This document shows, piece by piece, positions 10,238-22,593 of a DNA stretch of 64,000 nucleotides. How positions within the stretch are numbered: position 1 is the first letter of the stretch; each line of letters starts with the position of its first letter. The notes beneath the pieces are model-generated. The model was not told where the DNA came from. It did not search any database and saw only the letters and a program-made list of their open reading frames with translations. Origin of the DNA: Dryobates pubescens. Its lineage: Eukaryota > Chordata > Aves > Piciformes > Picidae. A program made the position numbers and the translations under genes. Location: NCBI RefSeq assembly GCF_014839835.1, contig NC_071626.1, positions 1,054,001 through 1,118,000 of the forward strand, given 5' to 3'.

Positions 10238-12890
10238 CAGTAACCAATACAAGGAGCACCCTGCTGTTGTAGCCAAGGTACAGCTGCAGTGCTGTTAAAT
10301 GTTCTTGCCTCAGGTAGTTTGCAGTGCAGGCTGTGAGAAAACAACATTTGTAAACGACCCAAACCAGCATCAGGGAGCAGAGGACACCACAAAGCACCTC
10401 GGTGATCCTCAGCACAGCACTGTGCAGCTACTGAAAGTTTCTTGGCTTCTATTTCTGATTGTTAGCTTTTTGCTCTTTTGTTGTTGTTCCTTCTTCTTTC
10501 CTTCCCTTTTTCCTCTCAGTCCTGATCTAAGGAAGTGCCTTATATCTGGAATGAAAGTGACCAGGCTTGGAGACTTAAAATATCACATCATTGTCATCCT
10601 GACAGCTGCATCTAATTGCAGATAATGTGCCTGCATTTTAAAATAGAAACCCAAGACAAGCAGTTACATCACTTGCATTTGCTGGATCTTCTTCTCTTGC
10701 CAGATGAGGCAGTGAGGATCATTTATTTTATACTGTCCAAGAACATCTTAGAAAGTTAGCAAAACATATGGAGATGCACAGAGCAGCTCCAGATCCCACT
10801 GCAGCGAATGGGAGCTGTCCCACAGCCAGCCCCAGTCACGTCTTTGCTTCCAGTCTAAACAGAGATGCAAAGAAGGAAGGCAGAGAGAGGAAACAGATAA
10901 GGCTGGGAAGGAACAGGTTGACAGCAGAGGTCCAAGCCTGATTAAAGGCTAAATCAGTGGTTCCTTTTTCCTTCCACTAATTCATGACTACTGCTGCAAG
11001 ATTCACATGCAGAAGCTGAATGTGCTGCTGGTGGTTTGGGTTCATCTTCAGTGACACTCCCCAAGTGTTGGTTGTGCTTTGCAGCTACAGAACGAGGATG
11101 TGCACAGGGAACATTTTTAAGTTGGAGAGAAGCCTTTAAAGTTCTCAGTTCTGTTTGGGTTCAGCCCTGACTGAAGTTCTGCCAGTGCAGATTCAGCAGA
11201 TGTTTAGGAGGATGGTTCAGTACTGCTCCAGTTTTAGGGCCAGATATATATATTATGGATATAGATTAGATATATCTGAGCCAGTTTGGGCTCAGCTCAG
11301 CTCCCCACTAACTGCTCAGATCTCAAAGCTAACCTTGTCAGATTAAATACTGTTTCCTAGACTTTGTAGATCAAGAGCCCACCACCAATCCCACACATCA
11401 CTCTCATCACTCTGGGACTTCAGACCTTGCTCTCTCTGGCCCTGAGGACTGGGAAATCAGCAGTGCTTGTCAGGCCACACTTCTGAGGGCTGCTGAATTG
11501 GGGGGGGGGCAAGCTGAAGCCTGTGGGAACCAAGCTAAGCAGCAGCTCTTTGGACAATGCTCTTCTCTTTACATGTGAGTTCTGCCAGGCCTGAATACTG
11601 ATTTGTAGATTTACCATAGACCTTTCTTTGGGTTTTTTTAAAGCTCACTTCAAAGTCCCAACTCTTTTCAGAGCCTTTGTGCATGCATAATGAGATTCTA
11701 CAAGGAGAAGGAAAAAAAGCTTTTGAGAGGATGCTTTATGTTGGAGTCAGTGTTCTATACCAGCAGTTTCTTTTGCTTCTACAGAGTAATTTGTTTCTGC
11801 TGATAACAAGAGCCCAAACGTGGCTTTAAAAGTAGTGCAAGCAGATTTAATCTATTAGGGCTATGCTGTTTTCAATTGTCTGGAGGACAGCATTCCAACT
11901 TTAAGGACAAAAGAGAAGAAATATGAGCCTCTAGATCTGTTTATTAAAAACACATCTAATTGGTTAAATCTCTCACAAAACCTCTGAAATGAAGACTGGG
12001 GGGGAGGAAAGAAACATCTCTTCTAAGCCTGGCTGTCAGTTTTAGACAGGAGAGCACAGAAAACATTTCTGAAGGTGATGTATCTCAAAACCTCTGTTAA
12101 AGTATCTCAGGGGGGCCCAAACTTGGTGGCCTGAAAACCAGACTGAAGTTTTGCAAGCTATTGCCATCCACTGCCCTCCCTTCCCTTCTTCCCTCACCTC
12201 TTCTTCCTCACCCTAGTCTCCACTGCATTCCCCTTGGCAAGAGGGTGACCCTCCCTAAGGCTAATATCCAGGTCTCCTGTGCCAGCCACCAAATCCCAGG
12301 CTGATGCCAAGGAAGGGAAGGTTTTGGTGTGGAAAAATCACCCAGTGTAGCTTGGGTGGTGTGCTGGTAGGGTCTGAGGTTACTGGGGGATGGCACTCTT
12401 CAGGTAGTGACACTTTTGCTACACCCAAACTGATTCCTTATTGCTGCTGAGGAAAAGAAAAAGATGGTGAGGCTGCAAGGGCATCACTGAAAGGGATCAC
12501 CCCTGGGCTGCTGCTGAGGTGATTCTGATACCTCACAACTTCCCTTTCATTGAAATAAAGAAAGTCTTTAAATTAAAAGCAGCTCAAGGAGAGCAATGAG
12601 CAGAAAAATGTAGGTGGCACATCAGGAATGTCCTTCAAAGTAGCCTTTGATTTAAAAGGCACTTCCAGCGTGCAGGGAGACTGCAGCACACAGAGCTTCA
12701 AACCATCCTAAAGCAGGGGGGTTGAGGTGACTCTGGAGTGGCTACACATCTGTGTCTATAAGGAAAAGTGTTTGTTAGCAATTAGTGAAGGCTTAATGCT
12801 CACCACTGTGACACAAATGCTCTCCAGAATAGAAGCTGAACGCAGAACAGTTCTGGGAAGCAGGCATCAACTGTGCAACTTCTGTATTTG
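10238..12890. other. Intergenic, no gene recognised
   Basis: AT-richer unique-looking sequence between CRADD and SOCS2. There are short homopolymers (poly-G near 11500) but no gene-like frame, RNA gene or interspersed repeat that I can name. Confidence 0.5.
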
Positions 12891-12892
12891 CT

Positions 12893-13170
12893 CCAGAAAA
12901 CAAAAGGAAAGAATGGAAGGGGGGGAGGAAAAAAAGAAAGAAAGAAAAAGGGAACAGGTGAAATAAAGGGAAATTTTTTTAAATGGGGAATAAAAAGGGG
13001 GGGGGAAAGGAAAATAAGGAGAAAGGGGGGAAGGAAGGAAAAGGAGAAAATGCCAAAAGGAAAAATGGAAAGGGAAAAAAGAAAAAGGAGAAAGGGAAAA
13101 CAAGGAAAAAGGGAGAAAAGGAAAAGGGAAGAAAAGGGAAAAGGGAGAAAGAAAGGGGGAAAAGAATCTC
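12893..13170 (+). repeat. Homopurine tract (G/A low complexity)
   Basis: About 280 bp of almost unbroken purines on the plus strand, mixing runs such as gggaaaa, aaggaagg and ggggggg, with few pyrimidines. No fixed unit. Long open frames here on both strands are composition artefacts. Such tracts can adopt triplex (H-DNA) structures. Confidence 0.9.
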
Positions 13171-14029
13171 TGCAATGAATTTGCCAAATGTGATTCAGCA
13201 TTTCTCTGATTTTTTAGTCCTTCCAATATATGAATTGATTTAGTTCTGCTTTCAAAGCTTAATTGAGAGATGCTTTGAGGAGAGAGATGAAATACTGCAA
13301 ACTTCCTACATATTTATTCCAGACTCAGGAAACCTTTTTGCCTTTCCTTGTTTTTTAAATGCAAAGCAGCTATTTTTCATAACCTGAGAACAAAGCAAAT
13401 CCACAAATTAGCCTGGAAAAAAATAATAATCAAACATTGACAAAGAAATGAAAGGACTTCCAGTTCTGAGCCTGCACCCTTGGCCCCACAGTAACTGCAG
13501 GCTGCAAATGGCAGCCTCTGAACCCTTTGTCTAGATCCCGGACTGGAAGCTTTGGTTTGCTTAGGAGGAGAAGAATTCCTGCTCTTTGGCATCTGTTTCT
13601 GGACAGACAGATTTAGTACCTGGATTTTGTAAGGTTCTTGCTTTCAGTTTGATCTTTTGGGGGAGTTAGTTGATGATGCAGGGCAGGTTTTTACAGGCAG
13701 CCCAGTAAGAGGTTTGCCACTGCTTGGACGTTTTCCATGCGCCCAGCTTCAGTTCCTAGCACTGTTAATTGCAGTAGAAGTTGATAGATGACAAAGTGTC
13801 AAGTCCTGCCCTCATGACAGATGGGTAAATTGCAGCTCATGCAGGCTCAGTCTTATTGAATATTGCTCTTCTTGGAAGAAATTAAACTGGCTTTAAAAAA
13901 TAAGCAGCTGATCCACATCTCCTGCTGCCCTCTGGACTGTGTCAAGCAGCGCAGGAGGTAAGGAGACAGCACAATGTAAGGTGTGTGCAATGCAGGTGTC
14001 CAGAGCAGACCCTCACACATCAGGTTCAT

Positions 14030-14300
14030 GGATTCATAGAATCATGGAATCCTTCAGGTTGGAAAAGACCCTTGAGACCACGAGGTCCAGCCATTAACCC
14101 TCCTCTGCTGAGTTCACCACTGAACCAGATTGCTGAGCACTGCATTGAAACAACCTTTAAACACCTCTGGGGATGGTGACTGCAGCGCCTCCCTGCACAG
14201 CTTCTTCCAATGCTTGGCTGCTCTTTCAGTGAAAAAAAACTGTTCCAAATCCCTAACCCTACCCTGGAGCAGGGTTGAGGCCATTCTTTTGTAGCAGTGC
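14030..14300 (-). repeat. CR1 LINE, older subfamily 3' fragment
   Basis: Reverse CR1 with tip 'tcatagaatcatggaatcct' and 'ggttggaaaagacccttgag', then 'ttcttccaatgcttggctg'. More diverged than most copies here. Confidence 0.82.
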
Positions 14301-14332
14301 AATCTCAGGGAGGTGCTTGGAGAGGAGCAGTA

Positions 14333-14440
14333 AATGGGTTTGTTTGGTAGGCCCCTGAAAATCATCCAGATGCAGCCCCCTGTCCCTGGGCAGGGACACC
14401 TCCCACTAAACCCTGAGACACACCGAGCCTGGACGCCAAG
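14333..14440 (-). repeat. CR1 LINE, diverged tip fragment
   Basis: Reverse CR1 tip remnant: 'gaaaatcatccagatgcagc' then 'gggcagggacacctcccact'. It abuts the previous CR1, so one probably landed near the other. Confidence 0.7.
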
Positions 14441-17400
14441 ACTGAGCCCAGCACATGCTGCTTCGAGGGGGACAACCTTGAGAGCTGCAATTCTAGTGTA
14501 ACAGAGCCTTTTGGAAAGGTGTTGCCCAGTTCTCACCTGTCAGCCTTGCAGCTGTTTCTGATGTAACCCTTGTTGCCAAACCTGACCCAAGTAACCTCCA
14601 GAAACCAGGAGAATTGGCGCCGGGCTTGGAGGCCTGCCCCACGTGGAACGTGCATCTGCATTTCCTATCTGCTCACCAAACTGCAGTCCTCAGCTGGCAA
14701 ACAGCAATTATGGAACCATTTGAGTGAAAAGAAAAGGATTTACTTACATAAACCCTGCCTGCCCCCGAAAGGAAGCTGAAGGCAGGAACCTGGAATTCAA
14801 GGCGTTTCAAAGGCATTTTGTTCTTTGCAGCACTCAGCACTGAACTTTTCCTGGGCATTAGCTGTTTGAGCCTTTTCCCTGCAAATGCCAGCTCATTCTT
14901 TATGCTAATAGAAATAGGTTTTGCTCCTGCATTTTATTCCTCCTCAGCAGCACAGAAAGTTATTAATATTTCATCTCTCAGTTCCTGAGGAATTAATGGC
15001 TCCTGCTCTGGAGGAAAACAAAACAAAACACAGGTGCAGTGGTGTTTAAGCAGGATGAGGTCCATGATTTACCACACACCATGGTGATGGTGATAATGTT
15101 TTAACATTTCTCTACATCTCCTGAGGCACTGGCAGATGACCTGGTTAATAAACCCCACCCTTGGCAGCCCTGGGACCAGGACAGGCTGATTTTGCTATAA
15201 TTTTATTTCCAGGCTTTCTTTGTATGTGGTTTCAAACTGCTGATCCTAGTTGATTTCCTGGCCCTTTGAGCTCTAGTCATGGACCTTTCAGCTTTGTGCT
15301 AGTCCTGATGGTTAGTTGGGCACACACCTTGTGAGAAGTGCCTCCTCTCACAGGAGCTGCTGGGTTTGCCATGTTCTTTCCCTGCAGTCCCTACTCAGAC
15401 ACCAAAAGCCAGAAAGGTACCCCCCCTCCTCAGCTAGCAGAACAGCTTCTCCCCTGCTTCCCTGGCAGCTGTGTTTTCCCTAGCTCATAGCATGCCCTCT
15501 GTGTAGGACAGCAGATAAGGACCAGCAATGGCCAGCACCAATGCCCTCCATAGCAGCAGCAACCCTGCCTCCAAGTTTCTATGACTGGTCTGCAGCCTGT
15601 TGTAGAGATTCCCCCAGTTCAGCTGTAGTGCAGCAAACCACCAGGCTGTGAGGCAAGCTCAGGCCTTGGTGATTTGAGGTTATGTATCAATGGAATGTTG
15701 GTTCCAGGCATTTTCAGTCAATACTGAGACCTGCTGAAGCTAAAGAAGTGGTTTTCAGGGGCTGCCAAAGGAGCTTCTCATCCCTGCTTCCTTTGTGTAC
15801 ACAGCACTAAGCAGCTGAGACCCTTCTGGTAATTTCTGGTTCTTCTCTTTGGAAATGTTGTAGTTTATGCACTGAAAGTTTCCTTTCCAGTTTAGGTACT
15901 AAAAGTTTCTTTTACTTGTATAACTTTCATGAAAAATAAAATCCAACAGCAAAGTTTCTTGCTGAGAGTCAGTAAAGGAAGGGTTTAGAATCTCTCAAGC
16001 CACTGCTTCCTCTGAGGGTCAAGATGATGCTTGGAATGATCTTCCTGACAGCAAAGTCAGCACAAGTTTCCTCCCACTCGATCTGAAGTGCCTGTTAAGA
16101 CACAACACCCACGTCTGAAGGCAGCTCTCCCCACTTCCACCATGTGTTTTGGCTTAAGGAGAACAAAGCCCTCACACCACTTGGCCTAGCTTTCTGCTGG
16201 GTCCTCAGGACAAAGCTAGAGGGATTTTGTCAGGAGTACAAGAAGAGGCTCTTGAAGAGGGTGTGTAGGTAAATGACGTTTTCCTATGGCATTTAACAAG
16301 GTGATTTACTTCCAGGAACACTTGGCTAGCACACAAGAGGTGTCGGAGGCACAGAAACTCAGGCAACTGCACAACTCCTTACCTGATCTGTTTCCCTAAG
16401 GAGGGAAGAGTCTCAGATTCCAAAGCTCCACAGTTTGTAGTGAGGAGCGAGTTCTGGATTGTGTTCAGATGCAAAAGCTAAGCCACTCTGCCCCCATCTT
16501 CTGGTGAACCATTTTTCCTTCTTGCTCCTAGTTCTATATTGTTTACCTAGAACGTGGTTACATAAAATGTAATGAGAACAAGGCTGAGGAGATCAGATTA
16601 AAATGAAACTACTCTTAATGCAATGGCTACAGTTGCCTGGTTACATTCCCACTCTACCCACCCATGCTCTACTTGAAATACTCTCTGTCTCTGGTGATGA
16701 CACCAGCAGCAGGGCAGTGCCCACAGAGCTAAAGATGGAGCCAGAGTTCATACTCCTGCTGGGTTTAGTGCTAAACCACATACAGCCACCAATCCCATGT
16801 TCATACCTGCAGTGATTTTTGCTACAGTTCCCCCCCCAGGTATCACCTGTAGTATTGCAAGGTTCTCAGCTTTCCTTTAATTAAAATGAAGGCTTTCAGC
16901 AACTAATATTCCAGGTATAAGCTGGGGGGAAAAAACCCTGAAACTTCAAAACTGAAAACCAAAACAAACATAGGGGACGAAAACAAAATCAGTAATAAAG
17001 GCTGAGGATTAAAAGACCTTATCAGGATGTTTGGTTGACTCATGGGCACTGAACCTGTGAAACTGGCTTCGCTGAACACCCTGTACCAGCAGTTCAAGAT
17101 GACACAGATCAGCTAGAAGTCATTCAGTGGAATCTGAGGGGCTGGCAGTTAAAGCAAACAAGCCACAGCAACATCCAGAAAGTAAAACAATGAAATAAAA
17201 TAAGGTAAAGTAAAATACAGTGAAATGGAAATAACTAAAGGAAAGGAAAAATAAAGTAAAATAAAAAATAAACTAAATTCAATAGCACTGGGACTTTAAG
17301 AGGGAAAAATCAACGTTTGGACAATGCCATCATGCCTGAAAATTGACAAGGTCTGCATGCAAGGGTTCTGCAGCACCGCTGCCTAACCAAGTACTGTCCG

Positions 17401-19225
17401 GGGAACTCTGGGCAGCAGAAGTCGCTCCTCCGTGCTGCCGCCCAGCTTTCAGCGAGCTCTGGTGTGGTTTAGTTTTACTGGAGCAAGGCATCAGCCCTAG
17501 GGCTGGCATCCTAATGAGGACAAGAGCTGTGCCTTCATACAAAGAGGACTAGTTCCCCCTCCAGTCTGTTCAAAATATTGTTCACTGCTTCAAGCACACC
17601 GGAGCTGCAGCCCCTGCCTCTCCCCGCAGCAGCCAGGCCGCATGGCAGGGTGTTGGGTCAGCACAGTCAGTGTTTGGTGACTTCATTCCTCACCACAGCA
17701 GCTGCTTGGGATCACTTGCAGCAGTCACTTTTCCCTTCACTAGCACTCCTTGTTTTCAGCCTGTCATTTGCCCCTGCACTTTGGAGAACCACCAACAAAA
17801 AGACTAACAAGACCACCAACAGAAAGAGCTGTGCTCTATCTGCCCTGTCTTGTTCCTCAGAGCTTGGCTCTGCCCTGAGGTTTATTTGGCCTCCAACAGT
17901 AGGCTGCCAGCAAGGAGTCATAAATCATTTCTTGTGTGTACCACACAATTGTCCCTTTGCACCCCAAAGCTCTCATCCTCTCATTGGTATTTGTGATTTT
18001 CCATCCCTAGAACAGGGGCTAGCCTTAAAGGACCTCGGTGGAACATGTTTGCCACCAAGACCCCGGGTGGATCACAGCTAAAGAGCGGATGGCTGTGTCT
18101 AAAACCGCCCAGCAGCAGCAGATGGGAGCATTTTTTACTGCATCAGAAGTTGTGCCATACAGCAGCTCTCTCACCTCAAGGTAGAGCTAAGCAACAACTG
18201 TGAGAGAACATTGATGAGAATGGGTCCACACCTTTCATGGGCACTGCTCACTGGAAAGGTCCCCAGTGTCAGGGTGGCAGACCCTAGCAAGACAGGTGAC
18301 AAGCACCGAAGAAGGGTGTGGTTGCAGCAGGTACCTTAAGGCGTGGGGACAAAGTTTACATCACAAAAGCTTTTGTTTGGTTTTTCAGCAGAAAAATCCT
18401 TCCATTGCTCCACTAAAGCTTGCATTACAAACGGGGAGAAAGAACTGAAGCCGTGGAGGAGGTGGAAGAAAAGCCACCTTGGGCACAGAGACCACAACAA
18501 CTTATCAGGTGTTTGCCATTCCAAGGGACCATCTCCTCTGCCTTGGGCTCTTGGTGTCCTCCTTGTCCCAACAAATGGGCTCCTCGGTTTTGCACTGGGA
18601 GTTTAAATCCAACAAACAAGCCAGTCAGTGCCCCATAGTTTGGGAGAAGGGACAGAACATCTTCACACTGCTACAGAGCAGGTCACAAGGAAAACAAGAA
18701 GAAAATTGTACACTGTTATTTCAGCCCGGGCAGGGCTGGATTGCAGCAAGTCTTGACACTTCTTGTTCAAACGTTGCTCTGTTTGCTTTCACGCAAAAGC
18801 AAGCTAGGGAAGGAGTTAAATCTCTGAGATTGCTGACTGAGGATGAATCTATGTCCTCATTTCTGTCTTCACTGCTCTCCTGTTACTCTCCATCCTGAAT
18901 ATTTCTTCTGTTAAATACTTTATATTCGGTCTGAGGAGCAGGTATTGAGGGTCTTAGCCCCTTCTTGCCATTCAGAGGACTGCTGTAAGAGGAAAAACAA
19001 TGCCCTAGGAATGCCCAACTCCAGGAATCAGCAGGCACCCTCTAAATCACTAATCTGAACATAATCCAGATATACCTTTGAGCAGCAGCACAAAGGCAAA
19101 GCCTCACAAAGGGTGTTCATCCTCACTGATGCACCTGCGTTTACTTGAGTATTAGCTGGGAAATGATCCCTGATTCCTGAACAGCAGCAAACCCATACAC
19201 ACAACTGGCAGATTGTTGTGCAATT
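14441..19225. other. Repeat-poor intergenic sequence 3' of SOCS2
   Basis: Nearly 5 kb with no CR1, LTR or gene-like frame that I can support. Small A-rich stretches occur (for example 17180-17290, aaataaagtaaaataaa-like). Confidence 0.5.
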
Positions 19226-19233
19226 TGACTTAC

Positions 19234-19239
19234 TTTATT
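19234..19239 (-). terminator. SOCS2: Candidate SOCS2 polyadenylation signal
   Basis: TTTATT on the plus strand is AATAAA on the minus strand, about 1.35 kb after the SOCS2 stop. A 3'UTR of this size is plausible for the gene but would include the CA-rich minisatellite. No cDNA support is available. Confidence 0.4.
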
Positions 19240-20590
19240 GAGTAATAGTCTGAGAGCTACAATGGTGAATTAGAGGAAAAGAAAACCAAAACCCTTCCAC
19301 AAACAAACAAACAAACAAACACCCCAAAACAAACCCAAAGAAACAAAAACCCCAAATGAAACAAACATCCACCAAAACCCAAACAAAAACCAAAGTGAAA
19401 CAAAACAACCAACCAAAAGCCAAAATAAGACAAAACAACCAACCAAAAGCCAAAATGAAACAAAACAACCAAACAAAAGCCAAAATGAAACAAAACAACC
19501 AACAAAAGGCAAAGTTAAACAAAACAACCAACAAAAGCCAAAATAAAACAACAAACCAAAAGCCAAAATGAAACAAAACAACCAAAAGCCAAAATGAAAC
19601 AAAACAACCAAAAGCCAAAATGAAACAAAACAACCAAAAGCCAAAATGAAACAAAACAACCAAAATTAAACAAAACAACAAAACCAATCAAACCCCAAAA
19701 AAGAACCAAAACAACCAAAACCCCTCAAATTATATTTCCCCACATGTTGGGAAAGAGGCTGAAGAAAACCATTCTACACTGTAGAAGACAGCTGTTAACT
19801 GCTGATATCCATGTTTTGACATTGGAAATGCCTGCAGAGTAACAGCCCTAAAAGCCTCAAGCAAAAGAGGCTTAAATAGTAATAACATGGATATATCACC
19901 ACTGGGAAGATGTGAAGGTGTTAAAGACTCTGGGATACCAGTCTGGTAGAATCAGCAACATACTGGGTTGTGGCATTTCTCCTTAAGGTCAGCCTGTAGA
20001 GAACGTGGGGAGGAATCAAAAAGCAAACCAAAGAGTGATTTCAACTGATTGCTTACAGTACTCCTTTGCTTGCAGAAAAGCACAAGAATCAGACTTCAAT
20101 AAAAAATGACTACATGTTTGCCTTTTTTTTTTTGACTGGATTTGATTAGTTGCATAACTTTGGCAAGGTTATCACAGTGTGATCCAGTTAAGCTTTCAGG
20201 AGCACCAGCACCACGTTAATCTTGGGATCAGACAGTTGAGAAACACCTCTGAGCAGTCCTGCAGTCCCTCCCAGTCCCACCAGTTAGCATTTGATAGTTA
20301 GTGCAGGATTTGATGCCATTGACAAAGCAACACAGTCTGGACAGCTCTCTGGCTTCTTCTTTCTGCTTGAAGAATGAGAATGCCACCTTGTTGAACCCCC
20401 AGGGATGCAAGCTGGGATTATTCTACTTAAAGTCTCCCTTTGTAGCATCTGAAATCAGAACAACTTTGCCCCAGAACCGCCACTGTTTTGATAGTGAATT
20501 CCATGCTGAGTTGTACAACTCAGTTCTTTGGCCAGTTTTAAGAATTGCATCTAAATGCTACTCTTCATCAAAGGCATTGAGAAAAGCCAT
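19240..20590 (-). other. SOCS2: SOCS2 3'UTR (predicted extent)
   Basis: Sequence between the SOCS2 stop codon and the candidate AATAAA. The extent depends on which poly(A) site is used, and a shorter UTR is possible. Confidence 0.4.
19280..19735 (+). repeat. A/C-rich minisatellite
   Basis: Tandem array built on 'ccaaaatgaaacaaaacaac'. The last four units (from about 19563) are regular 26-mers, and earlier units are ~30 bp with an extra 'caacc'. It is flanked by looser (caaa)n. On the minus strand it reads TTTTG-rich, and it probably lies within the SOCS2 3'UTR or just past it. Frames through it encode Phe/Leu/Val strings that are not a protein. Confidence 0.92.
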
Positions 20591-21039
20591 TTACACCTGG
20601 TACTGGTACTCTCTCAAGTACTCTTTTAGTCTTGTAGGCAAGGGCAGCTCCCAGATCTGGTTGGTACATTTGTTGATCGTTATTCTGCAGCGGTGCTGCA
20701 GAGATGGAGCAGATGTATAAAGAGGTTTGTTCAAGTAAAGGTGAACTGTGCCGTTTGAAGGTGTTTCACTTCGGTCCTTGCACATGAGAACATAGTACTC
20801 GATCAAATGCACCACGCTGTTGAATTGTTTAAGTCTCGATCTGACACAAGTGATAGAGTCCAGCCTAAACTTGCCATCCTGGTATTCTATCCGTAGGTTG
20901 GTCGGCCCTGCTGATGTTTTTACCGAAATAGTCAGCAGATACTCTGAATGTGAACTGTCCCTAACCAAGAAGGTCCCTTCGGGGGCATCCTGTAATCTCT
21001 CTTTGGCTTCAGCAACAGTCATGCTGCCCCAGTACCATC
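20591..21039 (-). CDS. SOCS2: SOCS2, last coding exon (SH2 domain and SOCS box)
   Basis: SOCS2 is the substrate receptor of a Cullin-5/elongin B-C ubiquitin ligase that damps growth hormone, prolactin and IGF/JAK-STAT5 signalling. This exon codes residues 49-197. The SH2 domain opens at GWYWGSM, with the phosphotyrosine-binding arginine in GTFLVRDSS (about residue 75), followed by LLTISVKTSAGPTN and IEYQDGKFRLDS. The SOCS box follows: the BC box around SLQHRCRITINKC for elongin C, and the LPLP Cul5 box near the C-terminus, ending YQYQV. The acceptor is TCTTTTAACAG at 21040; exon 1's lone base plus GA makes the glycine before WYW. With exon 21844-21988 the product is 197 residues against 198 in human: two longer at the N-terminus and three shorter in the KDRSETPSN loop. 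Intact. Confidence 0.98.
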
Positions 21040-21843
21040 CTGTTAAAAGAGGAGACAAAGATGGGGGGGTTGTTTATTCCCATTTGTCGGTTTGTTCAAA
21101 AAGCTACTCCTTGGCCGATAGATTTGTAATTAGCCTTTTCCTTTGTTATTTGAAAGCTGAAGTCCTGCAGGCAGTGTAAATTATTATTTCCTATTTAAAT
21201 TCATTTGCTTTACCATGCGGCTCGTTCTGTCAGAGCCTTGCAGGGCACTGTGCATTCACATCCACGCAGACACACGCAGGAAATTTCCTGCGGCGCCCTG
21301 CGGGGCTGGCGCCGAAGGCAACGACCCCACGGGACGCGTCCCGCGGCTCCGCGCCGCGCACACTGCGTGGCCGGGGCTGCGTCCGCAAGGCAGAGCTGCC
21401 AGCCGCTTTCGGTAAGTCTCTCGTAGGCTGCTGCGAAGGGAGCCTTGCCCTAGCAATCGGAAGGAAAGCAACTTCGGCAGCGTGGCTACGGTGCCAACGG
21501 GAAGGCGAAGGAAGACAAAAGCCCTTCCCTCCGCCGGCGATCGGAGCGCAGGTACGCGGGGCCGTGAGGGATGCGGCGCCGCGGACTCCTCGACCGGCGG
21601 CAGCGCCCGGCCGGCGATCCCGGCCTGCCACCGGGGCGCGGCGCTGCCGGCGCGGGCGGTGCTTTCGTTTCGGCCGCCGCCGTCCCCCGCCGCCGCGACC
21701 CCGCAGCGCCGGGCGGCGACAGCAAGTGTCGGCCGCTCACCCTTCCCAGGACCCCGGCCCGGCGGGTGGCGGCGAGCCGGGCACCCTGGCGAGCGCCGCC
21801 GCCCCGGGCGCTCCCCGCTTCCCGACCGGCCGCCCGGGCTTAC
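21040..21843 (-). other. SOCS2: SOCS2 intron between coding exons
   Basis: 804 bp, GT-AG (donor GTAAGC at 21843-21838, acceptor CAG ending at 21040), phase 1. The 5' half is CpG-island sequence. No repeat seen. Confidence 0.93.
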
Positions 21844-21988
21844 CTGCCCGCCGCAGCTCCTCCATGGCCTCGGCCAGCGGCGCCGCCTCACGGGACTCCT
21901 CGGCAGCAGGCGGCGCTGCCCCGGGGTGCCCCCAGCGCTCCCGGGAGCCCTCCGCGCTTTCCAGGGACCCGGCGGAGCGCAGGGTCAT
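21844..21988 (-). CDS. SOCS2: SOCS2, first coding exon (N-terminal region)
   Basis: Codes residues 1-48 and the first base of 49, starting MTLRSAGSLESAEGS and ending with a helical segment EAMEELRRA. Human SOCS2 also starts MTLR and has the same Ala/Glu-rich extended SH2 helix before GWYWG, which fixes this ATG (21988). No earlier in-frame ATG occurs in the exon. The N-terminal stretch is rich in Ala, Gly and Pro and less conserved than the SH2 domain. The exon also carries 5'UTR up to a probable acceptor at 22128. Confidence 0.95.
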
Positions 21989-22127
21989 GGAGGGCGGCGG
22001 CGGCGGGCGCGGCCCCGTTCGCACGCAGGTCGGGGGCTGCCCACTGGGAGAGGGCTCCGCTTCGCCGCCGCCGCGGTACTCAGCACAGCGCCGGGTGCAT
22101 GGTCTCGGCCCCCGGCCCAAGCGTAGC
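21989..22127 (-). other. SOCS2: SOCS2 5'UTR part of the start-codon exon
   Basis: A pyrimidine-rich acceptor (CTCTCTCTCTCC..CGCAG) ends at 22128, so the exon probably begins at 22127, with a further noncoding first exon upstream as in mammals. It contains a seven-codon uORF. Confidence 0.55.
22080..22100 (-). CDS. Short upstream ORF in SOCS2 5'UTR
   Basis: ATG CAC CCG GCG CTG TGC TGA (MHPALC, then stop), ending about 90 bases before the SOCS2 ATG. It is out of frame with SOCS2 and terminates before it, so it would permit reinitiation. Its use is unproven. Confidence 0.4.
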   Translation of the reverse strand: MHPALC

Positions 22128-22256
22128 CTGCGAGCGGAGAGAGAGAGAGGTTAGCGGCGAGCCCCAGGAGAGGTGCTCCCGGCGCAGCCCCGTGCGGTTC
22201 TGGCGCTCCCGCTTCGGAACTTCCCGGCATCCAGAGAAAGGACCCGAGGCGAGAGA

Positions 22257-22322
22257 TCACCTCCCGGCGGAGACAGGGAGGGAGGGACATCACCTCCCGG
22301 CGGAGACAGGGAGGGAGGGATA
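22257..22322 (+). repeat. 33-bp tandem duplication
   Basis: Two back-to-back copies of a unit beginning 'tcacctcccggcggagacag' (starts at 22257 and 22290), identical over almost their whole length. It lies in the SOCS2 upstream/5' intron region. Confidence 0.9.
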
Positions 22323-22593
22323 TCTCCTCCCCCCGCCGCCCAGCCCTTCCCCGGCTCCTCTCCGCCGGGGGCGAAGCAGAGGCAGCGCTCCGCCAAGGTG
22401 ATCTCGCTTTATCGCAAGGGCAAGCCCGCAGATGCGCCGCTCCCTCGGCCGGGGTAGCCAAACTCTAGCCGGCAGCGCTGGGGAGAGTGCATTTGGGAAG
22501 GGGCAGGTCGTGGGGGGCGAGCCGAGCACGTAAAGGTATGGGGTGGGGGGGCTATAACCAAGGAGCCGGGCAGGTCCCGGGCAGCGCGTACGA

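Noticed and set aside
19235-19718. Several overlapping minus-strand frames coding Phe/Leu/Val-rich repeats that look like membrane proteins
   Set aside because: They arise from the A/C-rich minisatellite read in different frames. The unit repeats at the DNA level and no frame is favoured.
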